Source of the DNA: CAYYJS01 sp964472315
GTDB taxonomy: Bacteria; Verrucomicrobiota; Kiritimatiellia; UBA8416
Direction of reading: 5' to 3'
Length of the DNA: 64,000 bases
NCBI GenBank assembly: GCA_964472315.1
Contig: CAYYJS010000009.1
Location: forward strand, 1 to 64,000
Part shown: in pieces, positions 59,727-64,000 of the stretch
How positions within the stretch are numbered: position 1 is the first letter of the stretch
How the letters are laid out: every line of letters begins with the position of its first letter
The notes under the pieces: model-generated
Database searches by the model: none
Seen by the model: only the letters and a program-made list of their open reading frames with translations
Told to the model about the DNA's origin: nothing
Position numbers and translations under genes: made by a program

Positions 59727-60867
59727 TTGCGGTAGCCTCTCTTATGATGTTTCGATACATGAAATCGGTCTTCAGTTGACGACTGTTGTCTATGTCCAAT
59801 GGTGGCAATCCGGAACGTATACCTTTGCGTATCCTGACGTCGATAAAAGATGCCGTTTTTCCATCCGCAAATTCACTTAGTGCCTTGATCAGTGAATTTT
59901 CATTTTCAACAACCTGGGCGCGGTAACCGCTGCCCTGCGCTATCTTCGTAAAGTCAACGCGGTGTCCGGCAGACGGCTGCCCTCCTACGGATTCATGCAC
60001 ACCGTTATTTAAAATAATGTGGAGGAAATTAGACATGTCGTACATGCTGACAGTCGTCAATGCGCCGAGATGCATAATCGCCGCCGCATCGCCATCCAGG
60101 CAAACAACGAGTCTGTCTTTGAGCGCCTGCGCAAGCCCCATGGAAACAGATGAGGCGTGTCCCATGGAGCCGACGTTCAGCAAATCGCAATCATGCTTCT
60201 CGCGTCTTGACTCCCTGAGATGGTATAGTTCCCGTGCCGCTCTGCCCGTGGTGGCGACGAAAATCGAGTCCTTCGGAGTGTTATCCAAAATGACTTCAAT
60301 CGCATTTTCACGGCTCATCGGATAACTATCGTCCACAAGAGCTTTTTTCTTTTTTTCCGCAAATATGCCTTTTCGAGCTATCAGGGCTGTCGGTATGCCT
60401 GACTCTTTCGCCGTCCGAACCGCCCATGCCACCGTTTCCTCAATACAGGCGTTATCGTCCTTTACAACAACATACGGGATTTCAAGCATATCCAGAAGTT
60501 TGGTTGTAATCTGCCCTTGCGTCTCATGTTGCACATGGTCCTTGACGGAGGGACCGCCACGCCAGCCTATCAGCAGGACCATCGGAACGGAATATACATG
60601 CTTATCTACCAGCGATACCAACGGATTCAGCGCGTTCCCCATACCTGAGTTCTGCATGTAGACAAGCGGCACGGTGCCGGTTGCAAAATGATATCCGGTC
60701 GCCAATCCGATGGCATTGCCTTCATTGGCGGCAATGATGTGCCTGGATGACGATACATTGTTTGTAAGGTATGTGCAAAAAGCGTTCAAATACGAATCGG
60801 GAACGCCGGTAAAGAACCCCACGCCTTGATCGCTGAGTGCCTTGAAGAACGATTGCTGGTCGATCAC
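59719..60867 (-). CDS. aepY: Phosphonopyruvate decarboxylase, thiamine diphosphate-dependent
   Basis: This 382-residue enzyme decarboxylates 3-phosphonopyruvate to phosphonoacetaldehyde, the step that makes C-P bond formation irreversible. Family patterns are clear: FFTGVPDSYLNAFC, IIAANEGNAIGLA (catalytic Glu), VYMQNSGMGNALNPL and VLLIGWRGGPSVKDHVQHE. The TPP site reads GDAAAIMHLGAL with a late NNG. The single-chain length fits Ppd rather than the split sulfopyruvate decarboxylase. The start is GTG with AGGAGG 7 bases upstream. No PEP mutase gene is in the window; it may lie beyond 64000. Confidence 0.88.
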   Translation of the reverse strand: MIDQQSFFKALSDQGVGFFTGVPDSYLNAFCTYLTNNVSSSRHIIAANEGNAIGLATGYHFATGTVPLVYMQNSGMGNALNPLVSLVDKHVYSVPMVLLIGWRGGPSVKDHVQHETQGQITTKLLDMLEIPYVVVKDDNACIEETVAWAVRTAKESGIPTALIARKGIFAEKKKKALVDDSYPMSRENAIEVILDNTPKDSIFVATTGRAARELYHLRESRREKHDCDLLNVGSMGHASSVSMGLAQALKDRLVVCLDGDAAAIMHLGALTTVSMYDMSNFLHIILNNGVHESVGGQPSAGHRVDFTKIAQGSGYRAQVVENENSLIKALSEFADGKTASFIDVRIRKGIRSGLPPLDIDNSRQLKTDFMYRNIIREATANE

Positions 60868-60878
60868 AGCAAAACCTC

Positions 60879-61832
60879 CTACCCCTTGTAATATGTGAAA
60901 TACGCCGGTGAATCAGCCTTGCTGACAGACCATGCTGTTTCAAATACGCCAGCCACATCGCCCGGCAACGCACCTTTTTCAAGCGCTGCAAGATTCTGTT
61001 GAAGCTGCGCTAAGCTTGAAGCCCCGATAATAATAGAATCGCCCCTAGATTGAGACAGCTTCGAGTGATATGCAAGCCATCGCAAGGCGGCTTCAGCCAT
61101 CGGGACGTCGTGCCGCGCACATGCTTCCCCGATGATTCCGACCGCATCAAAGAAGGACTCTTTCCAATACCTCCCCTGGTAATTCTTTCTTAATGCAAAT
61201 CGCCCGTCCCGCGGTTTGTCATCAACCGTTCGATATTTGCCCGTCAAAAGACCTCCGGCAAGCGGGTTATACGCATAAAAACGCATCTGGAAGGCATCCA
61301 GTGCATCGAACAGTTCCGTTTCCGCGTTCCGCGTCAAGGCGTTGTAAACCCCCTCGTACACCGTTGGCAGCACCCACCCGTGCGCCTTGCACTTGTGATA
61401 CACATCAGCCACCATCCAGGCGGGGAAATTACTCAATCCAAGCTCGACAAACTGTCCCGACCGGTATGCTTCATCACACGCTTCAAGCGCACTTTCCACC
61501 GGTGTGGCAGGATCGGGGAAATGCAGATACAGGATGTCTGCCGTTTCAGTATTCATTCGTTGCAGCGATTCCGGCAACTGCTTCCTGACGGCGGCACCGT
61601 CCAGCCTGCCTGAAATCCTCGGATTCACTTTCGTTGCAATCCTGAACTGCTCCCTGCCCAGTTTGCTGATGATTTGGCCGAGTATTTTTTCACACTCGCC
61701 CTCGTTATAAACGTAGGCTGCGTCCAACTCGTGGTATCCCTGGCCTAGAAAATACCGGACCATCTCCATCGACTCATCCAGGAAATTCTGCTGCCCGAAC
61801 GTCATTGTACCTAGTACTAGATTGACCCCCAT
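60879..61832 (-). CDS. Aldo/keto reductase
   Basis: This 317-residue NADPH-dependent reductase resembles the AKR7 group. It has LGTMTFGQQ, the catalytic Tyr in DAAYVYNEGECE, a Lys in IATKVNPR, a His in LYLHFPDP and the cofactor-binding SIIIGASSLAQLQQNL. By context it could reduce the phosphonoacetaldehyde made by the neighbour to 2-hydroxyethylphosphonate, but this is inference. I chose the ATG at 61832, with GGAGGG upstream. The stop lies in the ribosome-binding site of the next gene. Confidence 0.88.
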   Translation of the reverse strand: MGVNLVLGTMTFGQQNFLDESMEMVRYFLGQGYHELDAAYVYNEGECEKILGQIISKLGREQFRIATKVNPRISGRLDGAAVRKQLPESLQRMNTETADILYLHFPDPATPVESALEACDEAYRSGQFVELGLSNFPAWMVADVYHKCKAHGWVLPTVYEGVYNALTRNAETELFDALDAFQMRFYAYNPLAGGLLTGKYRTVDDKPRDGRFALRKNYQGRYWKESFFDAVGIIGEACARHDVPMAEAALRWLAYHSKLSQSRGDSIIIGASSLAQLQQNLAALEKGALPGDVAGVFETAWSVSKADSPAYFTYYKG

Positions 61833-61856
61833 TTGTCTTCCCTCCGATTTCAAGAA

Positions 61857-63215
61857 CTAATTCATCGTCCCGTGAATGATACCGCGCATCTCATCGAATC
61901 GGTTTTCCATATCCATAACCGCATCAAATATCTCAATCGCCTCTTCCTCAGACCGCCCGCTGAACAGCGTGAGTGCGACAAATTTTCCCTTTACTTCATC
62001 GACGGACATCGGGTTCTCCGGTTCGCCCTTCGGATAATCAACCGTTTCGGAGAAAACCGTCCCGGCGGTCGTGGTAACGTCAACGCAAGCCGTCTGTTTA
62101 CCTGGAAAGTGCGCTGACATTTCCGAATCCGCCTCGACCGTGACTTTCCGTGTCAGATCCAGTATCACGGCATCCGTGACGCTGTCAAACTCGAACTCTT
62201 GCATTCCTGCCTTTCCCCGACATATTGCAACAGCCACACTGTAAGGTATACTCATCTTCGCCGAGCCACATCCGGCGATTTCTGTATGATCGTGCTTGTT
62301 GACCGCAAGCGAATAGGTCCTGACCTTGATGCCCTTGACTTGATCCGTTGAGTTAATACCATATTTCTGCCGTATAGCAAGCGCAGCCTCAATAGAAGGG
62401 TGACAATAGCGACAAGCGGCGTAAGGCTTGATGTAGGCCTTTTCAATCGCATAGGTGCCGTTCAACAAGGGCGATTTGAGTTCAACGGCATCGTCGCCGT
62501 GCATCATTTGCAAAAATCCCCTGTCGCCGGAAAGAACATCGTCGGGGCCCGCATATCCCGCTCTTCCCATTTTCGCGGCCATATAACCCATGAGAGCTGC
62601 TTTTGCGACATTGTACGGTTTCAATTCCGACCCTTCCTCGAGTACTTTGAGTGTACCTGTCGCCGATACGGCCGCCGCAGAAAACGCATCCCTGCGCTGC
62701 TGCGTCGTAAAGTCCAATGCTTCCGCTATGGCGAGGGAAATGCCTAGCGTGCCGCAGGTTCCAGTGGCGTGATAGCCGAGTTGCTTGTGTTTCGGCTGGA
62801 TTGACATGGCCATCGTGAAGGAGGCCTCATAGCCGATGAGAGCCGCCAGCATGAACTTGTCAGCCGGAATGTGATACCGCTGCGCAATTGGCAGCAACAC
62901 AGAGAAGATCGGCGATCCCAGATGGATAATGCCCGCGTTAGTGCCGTCGTCAAAATCAAGCGTATGGGCGGAGAGCCCGTTATAAAAAACAGCACTCTCC
63001 ATCGAGATCTCTTTATCGATACCTATCACAGGAGCGTTTCCTGCGTCCGCTTCCGCGATCATCCCGGACAGTTTATCGCCCTGGGCCTTAACGCCGGCAA
63101 GCGTAACGCCGATATAGTCCAATAGTGCCAATTTGAACCGTAGCTTGACGGAATCAGGTATCGGCTTTCGTGAAAAATCGTGCATACACTGGAGAAACAG
63201 ATTCGTTTTATTCAT
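61857..63215 (-). CDS. MmgE/PrpD family protein
   Basis: This 452-residue protein belongs to the 2-methylcitrate dehydratase/cis-aconitate decarboxylase family. It has LALLDYIGVTLAGV, SAHTLDFDDGTNAG, GYHATGTCGTLG, KPYAACRYCHPSIEA and a late GCGSAKMSIPYSVAVA. Members dehydrate or decarboxylate tricarboxylates. Next to a CitE-like lyase and phosphonopyruvate decarboxylase it could act on a phosphono analogue of citrate or malate. I chose the ATG at 63215 over a TTG at 63239. Confidence 0.87.
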   Translation of the reverse strand: MNKTNLFLQCMHDFSRKPIPDSVKLRFKLALLDYIGVTLAGVKAQGDKLSGMIAEADAGNAPVIGIDKEISMESAVFYNGLSAHTLDFDDGTNAGIIHLGSPIFSVLLPIAQRYHIPADKFMLAALIGYEASFTMAMSIQPKHKQLGYHATGTCGTLGISLAIAEALDFTTQQRRDAFSAAAVSATGTLKVLEEGSELKPYNVAKAALMGYMAAKMGRAGYAGPDDVLSGDRGFLQMMHGDDAVELKSPLLNGTYAIEKAYIKPYAACRYCHPSIEAALAIRQKYGINSTDQVKGIKVRTYSLAVNKHDHTEIAGCGSAKMSIPYSVAVAICRGKAGMQEFEFDSVTDAVILDLTRKVTVEADSEMSAHFPGKQTACVDVTTTAGTVFSETVDYPKGEPENPMSVDEVKGKFVALTLFSGRSEEEAIEIFDAVMDMENRFDEMRGIIHGTMN

Positions 63216-63269
63216 TATAGCTTTCGCGGCGGGATTCAATAAAGAAGCATAGTCACTGGAAACCGATTT

Positions 63270-64000
63270 TCAGATTTCTTTCACAGATACAACGGCACTC
63301 ATCTCATTCTCCGATTCCGGTTTGACAATAGCAATCTTTTGCCGCCTGGTCAATCGGCCATATACATTCTCGCCGATCACGCTGACATACCAGGTTCCTG
63401 CGTCACGAATCAGATCTGCGGGAACGGTTACGCGCCCGCTGCGTCGGTCCTGATCGGTGAGCCACACAAAGTGGCAGTTCCAGTCGGGGGGGCGGGGATG
63501 TATCAGCCGCACCGCAATGACGTCCAGGTTGCTGGCGGTGAACGTGATCTCCCACGGTTTGCCTGGCGTTGGTGATTCGGGTGGCATGCCGAAGTCCAGA
63601 TCGCACACGGAAAACTCACACGCTTGACTCTGGGAACCGTCGCTCATGACACAGTAAGCCGAGTAATTGCCATAGTCGCTGAACAGGCGTTCGACCATGC
63701 CCCCGCCAGGCAAGGCAATCTTTTCGATGATCGCATCACCGCGTTTGACGACGAGCGATTGGACGCCCTGAGCGTCCTTGTCCATGACGTTGAACTTAAC
63801 GGTCTGTTTGCTGAAATAGGGAACCCAGTCTCCACGGTCAAGCAGCAGAACGCGATTGATGGCATGTGTTGCCGCATCCTCGTCGTAATTCGGGAACAGG
63901 AACGAATCAGCCCTGTTCTGCTCGCGCCAGGCATCAAGGTCGGTAACCCGATACAATTTGCGATTTCTGAACAACATATGGAAATCAAAGTTCGCGACCG
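63270..64000 (-). CDS. C-terminal part of an unrecognised protein, cut by the window edge
   Basis: The frame is open to the edge, so the 63977 ATG is probably internal. The visible ~243 residues are beta-rich: YFSKQTVKFNVMDKDAQG, then YGNYSAYCVMSDGS, ITFTASNLDVIAVRLIHP and GTWYVSVIGEN. This looks like two Ig-like domains. The part before (ANFDFHMLFRNRKLYRVTDL) may end a catalytic domain. It is co-directional with the operon and 55 bp upstream of PrpD, so it could be its first visible gene. Confidence 0.6.
   Translation of the reverse strand, partial: VANFDFHMLFRNRKLYRVTDLDAWREQNRADSFLFPNYDEDAATHAINRVLLLDRGDWVPYFSKQTVKFNVMDKDAQGVQSLVVKRGDAIIEKIALPGGGMVERLFSDYGNYSAYCVMSDGSQSQACEFSVCDLDFGMPPESPTPGKPWEITFTASNLDVIAVRLIHPRPPDWNCHFVWLTDQDRRSGRVTVPADLIRDAGTWYVSVIGENVYGRLTRRQKIAIVKPESENEMSAVVSVKEI

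Noticed and set aside
59719..60867. Sulfopyruvate decarboxylase or acetolactate synthase
   Set aside because: The single chain of 382 residues and the GVPDSYLNAFC and GWRGGPSVKDHVQHE patterns match phosphonopyruvate decarboxylase best.

Overview
The window looks like one contig of a high-GC Gram-negative bacterium, most likely a PVC-group organism (Kiritimatiellota or Lentisphaerota type) and probably a metagenome assembly. This is inferred from the mix of a sulfatase-like/Gfo-Idh sugar cluster, a eukaryotic-type branching enzyme, a very large subtilase with DxDGNG-type modules, Wza/Wzc-type polysaccharide export, and a 100-N scaffold gap. No rRNA, tRNA or CRISPR array was seen.

Region 1 (0-11 kb): a family 2 glycosyltransferase and proA, then an AraC-type regulator divergent from a tightly packed seven-gene sugar operon. 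The operon has three Gfo/Idh oxidoreductases, a TIM-barrel sugar isomerase/epimerase, a sulfatase-fold hydrolase with Thr at the nucleophile position, a sulfotransferase and a RhaM-type mutarotase. Together they suggest uptake-linked processing of a deoxy or sulfated sugar. A small hypothetical and a YchJ-like SEC-C protein follow.

Region 2 (11-28 kb): mostly core genes. These are a HydE-like radical SAM enzyme, a ZIP transporter, a phospholipase D family protein, the co-directional set rpsB-tsf-CDP-alcohol phosphatidyltransferase-parE-parC, a 1471-residue exported subtilase and a ComM-type ATPase.

Region 3 (28-42 kb): an exopolysaccharide operon on the minus strand (wza, wzc, a very long O-antigen ligase-like protein, glgB). 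Small exported proteins and a translationally coupled pair (SUMF1-like repeat protein plus C39-like lipoprotein) lie upstream of it.

Region 4 (42-55.3 kb): a degraded, repeat-rich accessory island set among polysaccharide genes (sugar transferase, FlaA1/WbpM-type dehydratase, DegT aminotransferase). It holds an AbiEi antitoxin beside an AbiEii toxin that has lost its catalytic core, a HipA remnant, a VapBC-type pair, three full AAA/PD-(D/E)XK-type ATPases and a truncated one. Each of these ATPase loci has an inverted repeat within its predicted promoter. There are also at least four families of dispersed repeats, a ~300-bp segmental duplication and fossil enzyme fragments. The assembly gap sits in a GGCAGT-rich tandem repeat.

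Region 5 (55.3-64 kb): an AT-richer eight-gene minus-strand operon built around a phosphonopyruvate decarboxylase. Its partners are an aldo/keto reductase, a MmgE/PrpD protein, a CitE-like C-C bond lyase, a fumarase/PcaB-superfamily lyase, a cyclase-family hydrolase, an unidentified TIM-barrel-like protein and a partial protein at the edge. This is the best candidate for an undescribed system, possibly a phosphonate (C-P) biosynthetic route. No PEP mutase is visible in the window.
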